From: Burkholderiaceae bacterium
GTDB taxonomy: Bacteria > Pseudomonadota > Gammaproteobacteria > Burkholderiales > Burkholderiaceae_C
NCBI GenBank assembly: GCA_023260315.1
Contig: JALQVQ010000116.1
Location: 1 to 12,718 of the forward strand
Direction of reading: 5' to 3'
Length of the DNA: 12,718 nucleotides
Part shown: positions 1-7,436 of the stretch, in pieces
How the letters are laid out: every line of letters starts with the position of its first letter
Numbering within the stretch: position 1 is the stretch's first letter
The notes under the pieces: model-generated
Told to the model about the DNA's origin: nothing
The model's input: the letters and a program-made list of their open reading frames with translations, nothing else
The model's database searches: none
Program-made: the position numbers and the translations under genes

Positions 1-254
1 TCCCGACACTCGTTCAGATGGTGGAGGCGGGTCTCGGGTTGTCCCTGTTGCCCGAGATGGCTGTAAAAGCTGGCCTGTTGAATGGAACGGCGGTCGTGGC
101 ACAGCCCCTGAAGGCACCGCCACCCAAACGGGGGATCGCGCTCGTCACGCGACCGACCTTCGTGGATCATCCCACCTGTCAGGCGCTGCTTAGACAGTGC
201 CAAGCGTTGGCGCAACCTAAAAGCGCTGGGGCAAAGCGCAGCCGCCGCAGTTAA
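1..254 (+). CDS. LysR-family transcriptional regulator, OxyR-like, C-terminal fragment
   Basis: Only the last ~84 residues are present; the gene enters from the left edge in the frame starting at base 3 and ends at TAA 252-254. The visible part begins PTLVQMVEAGLGLSLLPEMA, the typical 'TLVQMV-AGLG-LLP-A' segment of the LysR effector-binding domain (second Rossmann-like subdomain), followed by a GIALVTRP strand matching the 'R-IGLV-R' region of OxyR-type regulators. The tail is rich in Lys, Arg and Ser. LysR proteins bind DNA through an N-terminal helix-turn-helix, which lies outside the window. The OxyR (peroxide sensor) subgroup is suggested by this segment, but the redox cysteines would lie upstream, so the subgroup is inference. 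It converges with aspS. Confidence 0.8.
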   Translation, partial: PTLVQMVEAGLGLSLLPEMAVKAGLLNGTAVVAQPLKAPPPKRGIALVTRPTFVDHPTCQALLRQCQALAQPKSAGAKRSRRS

Positions 255-262
255 GCGGCGGC
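241..262. terminator. Perfect hairpin between converging LysR gene and aspS
   Basis: GCCGCCGC (241-248) pairs perfectly with GCGGCGGC (255-262) around the loop AGTTAA, which contains the LysR stop codon. The 8-bp all-GC stem sits between two converging genes, where a bidirectional terminator is expected. No U-tract follows on the + strand. On the - strand the downstream bases lie inside the LysR gene and also lack a T-run. It is therefore a strong hairpin but not a canonical intrinsic terminator. Confidence 0.5.
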
Positions 263-275
263 CCGACCCAGTCAT

Positions 276-2069
276 TTAGACAGGCTGGGGATTACGCAAA
301 CGAATGTGCAGTTCACGCAATTGCTTATCGTCAACCGCAGAAGGCGCTTGCGTCAACAAGCACTGCGCACGTTGCGTTTTGGGGAAGGCAATCACATCGC
401 GGATACTCTCGGCACCGGTCATCAGCGTCACAATGCGGTCTAAGCCAAAGGCCAAGCCGCCGTGCGGTGGCGCACCGTATTGGAGCGCATCCAACAAGAA
501 ACCAAACTTGAGTTGCGCCTCTTCGGGCGTGATACGCAAAGCATCAAATGCCTTTTGCTGGACGTGTGCCTGGTGAATACGCACCGATCCACCACCCACT
601 TCCCAACCATTGATGACCATGTCATAGGCCTTCGACAAACATTTTTCCGGCGCCGTTGACATGTAATCTTCGTGGCCGTCTTTTGGTGCGGTGAAGGGAT
701 GGTGCACTGCAGACCACCGCTGACCTTCTTCATCGAATTCAAACATTGGGAAATCGACAACCCAAAGCGGCGCCCAGCGCGCCTCAAAGAGGCCTGTTTT
801 ACGCGCAAACTCGCTGTGACCGATCTTCACGCGCAACGCACCAATGGCGTCGTTGACGATCTTCGCCTTGTCCGCACCAAAGAAAATAATGTCACCGTTT
901 TGTGCCTCTGTCCGGCTCAGGATCGCTTGAATGGCCTCGTCATGCAGGTTCTTGACGATGGGGCTCTGCAAACCATCACGTCCCGCTGAGACGTCGTTGA
1001 CCTTGATCCATGCCAAGCCTTTGGCACCATAAATCTTCACAAATTCAGTGTAGGAGTCGATTTCACCCCGGCTCATCTCGCCGCCACCTGGCACACGCAG
1101 GGCGACGACACGGCCGTTAGGCATCGTGGCGGGTGTCGAGAACACCTTGAAGTCAACCGTCTGCATGGCATCGGTTAACTCCGTGAACTGCAACTTCACG
1201 CGCAAGTCCGGCTTATCCGAACCATACATGTGCATCGCATCGTTGTACGTCATAACCGGGAACTGGCCCAAGTCAATTTGCAACACATGCTTGAACATGT
1301 TGCTGACCATGCCCTGGAACATATCCCGAATTTCTTCTTCGTCCATGAAGGACGTCTCGATATCAATTTGTGTGAATTCTGGCTGTCGATCAGCGCGCAG
1401 ATCTTCATCACGGAAGCACTTCGTGATTTGGTAATAGCGGTCGTAGCCGGCAACCATCAACAGCTGCTTGAACAACTGGGGCGACTGTGGGAGCGCGAAG
1501 AACTGACCATCGTTGACACGACTGGGGACCAAATAATCCCGCGCACCCTCCGGCGTACTCTTGGTCAACATGGGTGTCTCGATGTCAATGAACCCGTTGG
1601 CGTCCAAAAACTTACGAATCTCCATGGCCACGCGGTAGCGCAACATCAAGTTGCGCTGCATCGCAGGGCGGCGCAGGTCCATCACGCGGTGTGTCAGGCG
1701 AGTGGTCTCCGACAGGTTATCGTCATCCAACATAAACGGTGGCGGCACAGAGGCACTCAACACGATGAGTTCGTGACACAAGACCTCGATCTTGCCACTC
1801 TTGATGCCATCGTTCACCGTGCCATCGGGGCGGGCACGCACAAGACCTTTGATCTGTACGCAAAACTCGTTGCGAATATCTTCAGCGATGGCAAACATAT
1901 CCGCACGATCTGGGTCACAGACCACTTGGACATAACCTTCACGGTCGCGCAAATCAATAAAAATAACACCACCGTGGTCGCGGCGGCGGTTGACCCAGCC
2001 GCACAGGCTGACGGTTTCACCCATCAATGCTTCGGTCACGAGACCGCAATAGTGGGAACGCATAGCCAT
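276..2069 (-). CDS. aspS: Aspartyl-tRNA synthetase, probably non-discriminating (AspRS)
   Basis: Class II aminoacyl-tRNA synthetase that charges tRNA-Asp in the cytoplasm. Its 597 residues match the usual bacterial length (~590). Domains in order: N-terminal OB-fold anticodon-binding domain (~1-110), catalytic core with motif 1 near [20 protein letters not shown] (160-179), motif 2 [18 protein letters not shown] (219-236), the bacterial GAD insertion (~290-420), and motif 3 [11 protein letters not shown] (537-547). The anticodon-binding domain has RRRDHGG with His32, and Gly83. By position these correspond to the His31/Gly82 pair of the non-discriminating Pseudomonas aeruginosa enzyme, so it probably also makes Asp-tRNA-Asn for the GatCAB amidotransferase. 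The start at 2069 has GGAG (2075-2078) five bases upstream, inside the end of the DUF502 gene. It is the last gene of its operon, 2 bases after DUF502. Confidence 0.97.
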   Translation of the reverse strand: MAMRSHYCGLVTEALMGETVSLCGWVNRRRDHGGVIFIDLRDREGYVQVVCDPDRADMFAIAEDIRNEFCVQIKGLVRARPDGTVNDGIKSGKIEVLCHELIVLSASVPPPFMLDDDNLSETTRLTHRVMDLRRPAMQRNLMLRYRVAMEIRKFLDANGFIDIETPMLTKSTPEGARDYLVPSRVNDGQFFALPQSPQLFKQLLMVAGYDRYYQITKCFRDEDLRADRQPEFTQIDIETSFMDEEEIRDMFQGMVSNMFKHVLQIDLGQFPVMTYNDAMHMYGSDKPDLRVKLQFTELTDAMQTVDFKVFSTPATMPNGRVVALRVPGGGEMSRGEIDSYTEFVKIYGAKGLAWIKVNDVSAGRDGLQSPIVKNLHDEAIQAILSRTEAQNGDIIFFGADKAKIVNDAIGALRVKIGHSEFARKTGLFEARWAPLWVVDFPMFEFDEEGQRWSAVHHPFTAPKDGHEDYMSTAPEKCLSKAYDMVINGWEVGGGSVRIHQAHVQQKAFDALRITPEEAQLKFGFLLDALQYGAPPHGGLAFGLDRIVTLMTGAESIRDVIAFPKTQRAQCLLTQAPSAVDDKQLRELHIRLRNPQPV

Positions 2070-2071
2070 AA

Positions 2072-2728
2072 TTACTCCGAGTCTTTCAATGCTTTAAGGG
2101 GTTCTGGATTTGCCTTTGCAGGCTTATGCTCTGGCGGAATGATGACGCCCATTGAGATCACGTACGTGAGGGCCTCGTCGACTGACATATCAAGCGGTCT
2201 GCAATCAGCTTCCCGCACCAACATCATGTAACCGCTCGTGGGGTTTGGCGTCGTCGGCACATACACGGAGATGTAACCATCGCCCAATTGCTGCCCAACA
2301 GAATGCCCCGGCTTACCGGTTAGGAATGCGACAGTCCACAAACCCTCGCGCGGCCACTGGATCAACAGTGCCTTACGAAAGGCGTTGCCTTTATCCGAGA
2401 ACAGCGTGTCAGACACCTGCTTGACAGCCGCATAGACGCTACGCACGACGGGGATTCGGTTCAGCAGACCATCCCACCAGTTGACTAATTTTTTACCAAT
2501 GAAGTTCGACGTCGCAGCACCAATCAACAAGAGGATGACGAGCGCAAAAACGACCCCGAGACCGGGAATATAAAAGCCGATCAGAAGTTCGGGTTGCCAC
2601 TGAGCGGGCAGAATGCGCAGCGTCTCATCCAGCGTGGACACCACCCAGTTGATCACCGCCACGGTGATCATGATTGGGACCAAAACCAGCAGACCGGCGA
2701 ACAGCCATGTGCGAAGAGCAGCAATCAC
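2072..2728 (-). CDS. DUF502 family membrane protein
   Basis: A 218-residue protein of unknown function recognisable as DUF502. It has two membrane helices (about residues 7-30 and 51-73), then the family's conserved soluble part: [19 protein letters not shown] (91-109), [15 protein letters not shown] (155-169) and [15 protein letters not shown] (181-195). A charged, Lys/Pro-rich tail ends the protein. The start codon is GTG (CAC on the + strand, 2726-2728). It is supported by AAGG (2736-2739) seven bases upstream, which overlaps the stop codon of fmdB. It lies 9 bases after fmdB and 2 before aspS, so it is almost certainly translated from the same mRNA. Its position next to aspS is a pattern I recall from other betaproteobacteria; no biochemical role is known to me. 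Confidence 0.9.
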   Translation of the reverse strand: MIAALRTWLFAGLLVLVPIMITVAVINWVVSTLDETLRILPAQWQPELLIGFYIPGLGVVFALVILLLIGAATSNFIGKKLVNWWDGLLNRIPVVRSVYAAVKQVSDTLFSDKGNAFRKALLIQWPREGLWTVAFLTGKPGHSVGQQLGDGYISVYVPTTPNPTSGYMMLVREADCRPLDMSVDEALTYVISMGVIIPPEHKPAKANPEPLKALKDSE

Positions 2729-2737
2729 TTTAGCGCC

Positions 2738-3046
2738 TTATTCGGGGGAGGCTGAAGATGCGGCAGGCGCTGGCGTGGCGGCTGCCGGAGCCGTCGCCGG
2801 TGCATCGCCAGCCGATACGGGATTGGCTGCAGGGGAGGCGGCCGTTGCAGCCGTTGCGCTGCCCCCATCGCGGCAATCAGTGACGTACCAACCGCTTCCC
2901 TTCAATTGGAAGCCCGCCGCCGTGACTTGTTTTGAGAATGTCGCCTGCAGACACGACGGGCAATCGGTTAAGAGCGGATCGGACATCTTCTGCAGCACAT
3001 CCTTGGCAAAGCCGCAGGCGGAACATTTATAGGCGTAAATGGGCAT
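2738..3046 (-). CDS. FmdB-type zinc ribbon protein with Ala/Pro-rich tail
   Basis: A 102-residue protein. Residues 1-60 are a putative regulatory FmdB zinc ribbon: it starts MPIYAYKCSACG, with two CxxC knuckles (Cys8/Cys11 and Cys29/Cys32) that should hold one zinc, and the family's FQLKGSGWYVTD segment (46-57). The name comes from a gene next to a formamidase in Methylophilus; the molecular role is not established. Residues 61-102 are a low-complexity Ala/Pro/Ser tail, common but variable in betaproteobacterial members. The ATG at 3046 has no clear Shine-Dalgarno sequence. It is the first gene of the fmdB-DUF502-aspS unit and is separated from ubiB by 81 bases carrying a likely promoter. Confidence 0.88.
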   Translation of the reverse strand: MPIYAYKCSACGFAKDVLQKMSDPLLTDCPSCLQATFSKQVTAAGFQLKGSGWYVTDCRDGGSATAATAASPAANPVSAGDAPATAPAAATPAPAASSASPE

Positions 3047-3075
3047 GGTGTGTGTGGGCGAAAACAGGCGAACCG

Positions 3076-3100
3076 AAAAACAATCACCGGGAACATCCCG
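3076..3100 (-). terminator. Small hairpin plus T-run in the fmdB leader
   Basis: CGGGA and TCCCG (3088-3092 and 3096-3100 on the + strand) form a perfect 5-bp stem with a 3-base loop. On the - strand it is followed after 7 bases by five T (3080-3076). It could end part of the ubiB transcript or attenuate the fmdB leader. The stem is short and the T-run is too far away for a strong terminator, so this is tentative. Confidence 0.25.
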
Positions 3101-3113
3101 AAGGTAACCTGAG

Positions 3114-3142
3114 ATTATAAATTCGCCTTAGACGAGTCCGAA
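3114..3142 (-). promoter_or_regulatory. Putative sigma-70 promoter for fmdB-DUF502-aspS
   Basis: A perfect -10 box TATAAT reads on the - strand at 3119-3114. A 17-base spacer separates it from a weak -35 (TTCGGA, 3142-3137, 3 of 6 matches to TTGACA) that lies in the last codons of ubiB. Transcription would start near 3107, giving a ~60-base leader before the fmdB ATG. This is the only gap in the block larger than 40 bases, which supports a separate promoter. Confidence 0.5.
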
Positions 3143-4690
3143 AATGCCGAACTGCCAAAGAATTTGCATCGCCACCAACCCCACCAAAAAGCCGATTGCC
3201 GCGTAGATTAGCCCCTGCAACAAGCGGTTGGTTCGGTTTTGGGCCTGCAATAGCTGTTGTATTTCTGCACGATTATCCTGCGGACCTGCCTCCAGATACG
3301 TCGCCAGGAGGCGGGGCAGCGCTGGCAACAACTGCGCCAAGCCCGGCGCCTCTCGCTGCAATTGGTCCAAAAAGCGTTTGGGGCCCAACTGGTCAATCAT
3401 CCATTTCTCAAGGAAAGGTTTGGCGGTCTGCCATAAATCAAGGTCAGGATCCAGCTGCCGACCAAGCCCCTCAATGTTCAACAAAGTCTTTTGCAGCAAC
3501 ACCAACTGGGGCTGGATCTCGACGTGGAAGCGGCGTGAGGTTTGGAAAAGGCGCATCAAAACCAAGCCCAACGAAATTTCTTTCAGTGGCCGGTCGAAAT
3601 AGGGTTCGCAGACGGTCCGAACCGCCGCTTCCAGCTCGTCAACGCGGGTCTCAGGCGGCACCCAGCCCGACTCAATGTGCAACTCAGCCACGCGCTTGTA
3701 ATCGCGTCGGAAGAAAGCTGTGAAGTTTTGCGCCAAGTAGTTTTTATCGACTTGCGTGAGCGTGCCAACAATACCGAAATCAAGCGATATGTATTGGCCC
3801 AAGCTTTCAGGGGCGATGCTGACCTGAATATTTCCCGGGTGCATGTCCGCATGAAAAAACCCATCACGGAATACCTGCGTGAAAAAAATCGTGACCCCAT
3901 CTTGCGCTAACTTTGGCAAATTGACGCCCGCTTCGCGCAGCCGGTCTATCTGGCTAATGGGCACGCCATTCATGCGCTCCATAACCATCACGTTGGGGTG
4001 GCACAAATTCCAATGAATACTGGGTATTCGAACCAAACCGACATCCTGCATGTTGCGGCGCAACTGCGCTGCATTTGCCGCTTCACGAACCAAATCAAGC
4101 TCGTCGTGCAGGTACTTGTTAAATTCTGCAACAACCTCTTTGGGCTTCAACCGTTTACCGTCTTCGGAAAAACGCTGAACCCAAACCGCCACCGTTGCCA
4201 ACAGCGCGAGATCTTTCTCGATGACCCCGCGCATACCGGGACGCAGGACCTTGACAGCGACTGGCTCGCCATCCGGTAACTCAGCGAAATGCACTTGTGC
4301 AATCGAGGCACTGGCAACAGGCGTGCGATCGAATGACTTGAACAACACATCGATGGGCCGGTCAAAGGCCGCCTCAATCGTGTCAACCGCCAGCTGACTA
4401 TCAAACGCGGGGACGCGATCCTGCAGGCGCGCCAACTCGTCTGCCACATCGGTGGGCAGGAGATCACGGCGGGTGCTCAAGACCTGTCCGAACTTGACAA
4501 AGATCGGGCCTAAGGACTCCAAGGCCAAGCGAAGCCGCTCACCACTGGGTTGCGGGTGGGTACGGCCAAGCGAGATGAGTCGTCCCAAAACACGGGCCCA
4601 AGGGCGACGCGTGCCATTCAAAACCCATTCATGAAGGCCGAAGCGCCAGACAACCGCGAGGATGTAGGCGGAGCGGAAAAGACCTCTCAT
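3128..4690 (-). CDS. ubiB: Ubiquinone biosynthesis factor UbiB (ABC1/ADCK kinase-like)
   Basis: Membrane-bound atypical kinase/ATPase-like protein needed for ubiquinone synthesis; 520 residues against ~546 in E. coli. Hallmarks of the ABC1/ADCK family are intact. The KxGQ motif is KFGQ (66-69). The Ala-rich nucleotide loop is ASASIAQVH (126-134). The invariant lysine of VAVK is Lys147. The catalytic-loop equivalent is HADMHPGN (280-287, Asp282 and Asn287), and the metal-binding DFG is at 304-306. A hydrophobic C-terminus (about 492-518) gives one or two membrane helices, as in UbiB proteins. The ATG at 4690 overlaps the ubiJ stop by four bases (ATGA), so the two are translationally coupled. 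In E. coli the order ubiE-ubiJ-ubiB is also found. Confidence 0.97.
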   Translation of the reverse strand: MRGLFRSAYILAVVWRFGLHEWVLNGTRRPWARVLGRLISLGRTHPQPSGERLRLALESLGPIFVKFGQVLSTRRDLLPTDVADELARLQDRVPAFDSQLAVDTIEAAFDRPIDVLFKSFDRTPVASASIAQVHFAELPDGEPVAVKVLRPGMRGVIEKDLALLATVAVWVQRFSEDGKRLKPKEVVAEFNKYLHDELDLVREAANAAQLRRNMQDVGLVRIPSIHWNLCHPNVMVMERMNGVPISQIDRLREAGVNLPKLAQDGVTIFFTQVFRDGFFHADMHPGNIQVSIAPESLGQYISLDFGIVGTLTQVDKNYLAQNFTAFFRRDYKRVAELHIESGWVPPETRVDELEAAVRTVCEPYFDRPLKEISLGLVLMRLFQTSRRFHVEIQPQLVLLQKTLLNIEGLGRQLDPDLDLWQTAKPFLEKWMIDQLGPKRFLDQLQREAPGLAQLLPALPRLLATYLEAGPQDNRAEIQQLLQAQNRTNRLLQGLIYAAIGFLVGLVAMQILWQFGIFGLV

Positions 4691-5268
4691 GACGCCGTCC
4701 GTTTGGCGAATTGCTTCAGTGTCGAGATGATCGAACGCGTGAAACGCGTGAGGTTAACGGCAGGTACATCGCCGATGAATCTTGCCAAATCAGCCTCGAT
4801 GTCCCAACGAACGTTATCGCGAACCCACCCAATTTCGGCGGCCAGCAAAACATCACCAAAAATTTTCACCTCGGGTTGGGCACCACTCGCGACTGTTTTC
4901 AGAAGCTCAGACCATTGCGTCTCTCGCACCGCGATGCGAAGGTCAGGTTCAGTTGCATTGAATGGATCTGCCTGCGTGAACAAGCCGACAGGCGTGATTG
5001 CCCAAGCGATACAAAACCCGGCCGCATCCAGCTGCACGCGCTTTTTAGCATGACGCGCCATGCGACGCATCGCCTCTGGCTCCTGCGATAACACGTGATT
5101 AACCAGTAACAGCAGGCGGTTTTGAACCTCTGTGGCAAGCCACGAGGGCGGCGGTTGCTGGGTGAACATGCGTTGCATCCCATCCAAGGCGCGAGCGGGA
5201 AACCCCGCCAACTCGTTCAGGAGATCGGTTGGGGCTTTGCCCAGCGAGTTTGGACCAGATTGCAACAT
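4687..5268 (-). CDS. ubiJ: UbiJ-like ubiquinone biosynthesis accessory factor (SCP2 domain)
   Basis: A 193-residue protein between a Tim44-like gene and ubiB. The central part (~35-130) has the look of an SCP2 sterol-carrier fold, as in UbiJ, which binds isoprenoid lipid and acts with UbiK in the soluble Ubi complex. The C-terminal part (~140-193) contains [34 protein letters not shown] sequence, also typical of UbiJ: an amphipathic segment followed by an Asp-rich stretch. The call relies partly on position: ubiE and ubiB flank it and its stop overlaps the ubiB start. I chose ATG at 5268; an in-frame TTG at 5271 directly before it is an alternative. The Shine-Dalgarno is weak (GGGT). Spacing to the upstream Tim44-like gene is 15 bases. 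Confidence 0.88.
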   Translation of the reverse strand: MLQSGPNSLGKAPTDLLNELAGFPARALDGMQRMFTQQPPPSWLATEVQNRLLLLVNHVLSQEPEAMRRMARHAKKRVQLDAAGFCIAWAITPVGLFTQADPFNATEPDLRIAVRETQWSELLKTVASGAQPEVKIFGDVLLAAEIGWVRDNVRWDIEADLARFIGDVPAVNLTRFTRSIISTLKQFAKRTAS

Positions 5269-5283
5269 CAAATACCCAATTAT

Positions 5284-6228
5284 TTATCCGAGGGCTTGAA
5301 CGCCAGCAACCAACCAGCCGCCGGGGCCGCTCACTGGACGCGTCACATTCCATACCTCGCGGAACGGTGTTGGCGCGGCTTCGGGCTGCTCACGGATCAT
5401 TCCATTGAATTCAACACTCGCCATGTAGTGACCCTCGACTTCCTCAATACCCAGCATTTGCGCATCAAGTGTGACGACTTCGGTCACATTGGGCTTGCCA
5501 TCGGTCAGGGCTTCGCGCTCAGCCAACTGCTCTTGGATGTTCCGCAGCATGTCATCGGTCATAAGTGCCCGTAACGCGGGAATATCGGCACGATCCCAAG
5601 CGCCCTGCAGGTTTGTGAAATTGCGTTTGCAAGCCGCCAAGAAACCCAGTGTGTCAAAACCGTCTGGGATGCCCCACGTTTGGTTGCCCAAAAGAGCAGA
5701 ACCAATGATGCTGCCGCCCGCAGGCGTGGCCGCTTGAAACGCTGCCGCGTTCGACTCCCATGGCCGTGCGGCTGCATCATTACCCACGTTTTTCTCGTTA
5801 TAGCTGGGCGCTGGCACATACGCACCTTCAGGCGTCTGAGCGCGCGGTTGAAGCTTTGAACGCATCAACAGACGGAATAGGAAAACGCCAGCAGCGACGA
5901 AGAGCAGAATCATCAAGACATTGCCAAACCCCTCGCCAAAGCCGAGGCTACTGGCCAGCCAGGCCAAGCCCAAACCCGCAGCAAGTCCGCCGAGAATGCC
6001 GCCGAAGCCGCTGCGCGTATTGGTAGCGCCAGGTTGGTTGTTTGGGCCGGACGTGTTGGTTGCCTTTTGGGGCGCTGTTGCTGGTGCGGCTGGCGGGGTC
6101 GCCTGGCGCTGCGTCACGCGGCTGGACTGCTTGCCGAAGGACAGGCCACCACCGAACCGCTTGGCGGAGGCGTTTTGGGTGGCCAAGGCCACACACAAAA
6201 CCATCACCAACATCCATACTTTTTTCAT
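5284..6228 (-). CDS. Tim44-like domain membrane protein
   Basis: A 314-residue envelope protein. It has a signal peptide or anchor (1-22, MKKVWMLVMVLCVALATQNA then SA|KRFGGG), then the RFGGGLSFGKQSS motif typical of bacterial Tim44-like proteins. A low-complexity Pro/Ala/Thr linker (40-72) follows, then two glycine-rich hydrophobic segments (about 74-96 and 102-122), and a C-terminal Tim44-like domain (~190-312, NTF2-like fold). Tim44 is a mitochondrial import factor; the bacterial relatives have no agreed function. The start is fixed by AGGAG (6234-6238) five bases upstream of ATG 6228 and by the signal peptide; an upstream in-frame ATG at 6252 lies in a hairpin and was rejected. It is embedded between ubiE and ubiJ, which suggests, but does not prove, a link to quinone synthesis at the membrane. 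Confidence 0.88.
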   Translation of the reverse strand: MKKVWMLVMVLCVALATQNASAKRFGGGLSFGKQSSRVTQRQATPPAAPATAPQKATNTSGPNNQPGATNTRSGFGGILGGLAAGLGLAWLASSLGFGEGFGNVLMILLFVAAGVFLFRLLMRSKLQPRAQTPEGAYVPAPSYNEKNVGNDAAARPWESNAAAFQAATPAGGSIIGSALLGNQTWGIPDGFDTLGFLAACKRNFTNLQGAWDRADIPALRALMTDDMLRNIQEQLAEREALTDGKPNVTEVVTLDAQMLGIEEVEGHYMASVEFNGMIREQPEAAPTPFREVWNVTRPVSGPGGWLVAGVQALG

Positions 6229-6239
6229 GTCCACTCCTG

Positions 6240-6262
6240 TGAAACAGCACACGGCTGTTTCA
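6240..6262. promoter_or_regulatory. Intercistronic 9-bp hairpin upstream of the Tim44-like gene
   Basis: TGAAACAGC (6240-6248) and GCTGTTTCA (6254-6262) form a perfect 9-bp stem with a 5-base loop. On the - strand (the mRNA sense) it begins just after the ubiE stop and ends one base before the AGGAG ribosome-binding site of the Tim44-like gene. There is no T-run after it in that direction, so it is more likely an mRNA processing, stability or translation-control element than a terminator. On the + strand six T follow (6263-6268), so it could stop antisense transcription. Confidence 0.5.
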
Positions 6263-6266
6263 TTTT

Positions 6267-7001
6267 TTAAGATTGCTTAATTCCAACGTGAAGGGCAACC
6301 ACACCGCCGGTCATGTTGTGCACATCAACATGTGCAAAACCCACCGTCTGCATCATTGCTTTCAACGTTTCTTGGTCAGGGTGCATCCGAATTGATTCCG
6401 CCAAATAGCGATAGCTCTCCGAATCCCCAGCTACCAAATGTCCTATTTTTGGCAAAACCTTGAAGCTGTAAAGGTCGTAAAGCTTTTCAAGCGGCTTTGC
6501 CACCTTTGAGAACTCCAGAACCAGTAACCTCCCGCCAGGCTTCAAGACGCGCAACATTTCACCGAGGGCAACGTCTTTATGCGTCATATTGCGAAGACCA
6601 AAAGCGACGCTCACCACATGAAAGCTGGCATCGTTAAAGGGCAAGGCCTCGGCATCGCACACCGTTGTTGGCAGGACGACGCCTAGATTCAGCAGGCGGT
6701 TACGGCCCTCGCTGAGCATGGCGCGATTGATGTCCGTGTGCACAACGCACCCGTTGGGGCCGACTTGTTTGGCGAAACCCATCGCCAAATCGCCCGTACC
6801 ACCCGCGATGTCGAGAACCGACTGACCAGGCAACGCATTGCCGACAGTCAAGGTGTAACGTTTCCAGAGCCGATGCAAGCCCGCCGACATGAGGTCATTC
6901 ATGACATCATATTTAGACGCAACCGAGTCGAATACTTGCCTGACATGCTTGGCTTTTTCCGCTTCATCGACTGTTTTAAAGCCAAAGTGTGTTTTGCTCA
7001 T
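6267..7001 (-). CDS. ubiE: Ubiquinone/menaquinone C-methyltransferase UbiE
   Basis: SAM-dependent class I methyltransferase for the C-methylation of demethoxy-ubiquinol (and demethylmenaquinol where present); 244 residues, close to E. coli UbiE (251). Visible motifs: N-terminal [11 protein letters not shown] (6-16) and [20 protein letters not shown] (23-42); SAM motif [11 protein letters not shown] (62-71); the acidic-loop segment DAEALPF (116-122); AFGLRNM (133-139); [13 protein letters not shown] (153-165); and [12 protein letters not shown] (202-213). The start is set at MSKTHFGF (7001), where the family similarity begins. The longer in-frame start at 7082 would run through the HIT gene. 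No clear Shine-Dalgarno precedes it, and the HIT stop lies only 4 bases upstream, so it is probably translated by coupling. Confidence 0.96.
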   Translation of the reverse strand: MSKTHFGFKTVDEAEKAKHVRQVFDSVASKYDVMNDLMSAGLHRLWKRYTLTVGNALPGQSVLDIAGGTGDLAMGFAKQVGPNGCVVHTDINRAMLSEGRNRLLNLGVVLPTTVCDAEALPFNDASFHVVSVAFGLRNMTHKDVALGEMLRVLKPGGRLLVLEFSKVAKPLEKLYDLYSFKVLPKIGHLVAGDSESYRYLAESIRMHPDQETLKAMMQTVGFAHVDVHNMTGGVVALHVGIKQS

Positions 7002-7005
7002 GGTG

Positions 7006-7434
7006 CTAATGTAATTCAACCGCCAAAGCTTTTTGCAATGCGTCTGGTAGATGCTGTGCCATCGCCGCGCGGTCTGCCGCAACGTCGTTTGGCACAGGGC
7101 GTTGGACCGATCCCCAAATCGCTTGCGGAAAATGTGCGTCGTCAGCGTAGCGCGGAATCACATGCCAATGCAGGTGCGGCACCATGTTGCCGAGTGCCGC
7201 CAAATTGACTTTGGTCGGTCGCATGGTTTCACGCACCACGCGCTCGACAGTGGTCACCACAGCCATCAGATGGTGGCGTTCAGCGAGCGTTAGGTCGCTC
7301 AGCTCTGCCACATGCGCGCCCCACACGACCCGAATCAGACCGGGATAACCAGCCTCGTTGGCCACGATGACACGGCAGTGCCCATCTTGCCAAACAAGCT
7401 CACCCCCATCGCTGTCACACAAAACGCAGGACAT
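7006..7434 (-). CDS. HIT family protein (histidine-triad hydrolase)
   Basis: A 142-residue histidine-triad protein. The catalytic triad motif H-x-H-x-H is HLHWH (His87, His89, His91), preceded by NMVPH. The middle histidine is the nucleophile in nucleotidyl hydrolases and transferases of this superfamily. N-terminal Cys3 and Cys6 (CVLC) form the pair that many HIT proteins use for zinc. The FPQAIWGS segment after the motif is typical of a bacterial HIT subgroup. The substrate (AMP-lysine, dinucleoside polyphosphate or other nucleotide conjugate) cannot be read from the sequence. It lies 2 bases after the large oxidoreductase and 4 before ubiE, so it is transcribed with both. Confidence 0.93.
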   Translation of the reverse strand: MSCVLCDSDGGELVWQDGHCRVIVANEAGYPGLIRVVWGAHVAELSDLTLAERHHLMAVVTTVERVVRETMRPTKVNLAALGNMVPHLHWHVIPRYADDAHFPQAIWGSVQRPVPNDVAADRAAMAQHLPDALQKALAVELH

Positions 7435-7436
7435 GC

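Noticed and set aside
1230..2231. 333-codon open frame on the + strand across aspS and the end of DUF502
   Set aside because: It is antisense to two well-supported genes, has no recognisable domain or ribosome-binding site, and its length follows from the codon bias of aspS.
2750..2870. Ala/Pro/Gly-rich repetitive-looking DNA in fmdB
   Set aside because: It is the low-complexity protein tail of FmdB, in frame and without true tandem repeat units.
4733..4755. Tandem ACGCGTGA repeats near the end of ubiJ
   Set aside because: They encode a Thr-Arg-Phe/Thr-Arg-Ser repeat inside a well-formed coding region; two copies are not enough for a regulatory claim.
6229..6252. Longer start for the Tim44-like protein (adds 8 residues)
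   Set aside because: The ATG at 6228 has an ideal AGGAG and opens a clean signal peptide; the upstream ATG lies within the hairpin.
7002..7082. Longer ubiE start adding 27 residues
   Set aside because: The extension overlaps the HIT coding sequence and UbiE similarity begins at MSKTHFGF (7001).
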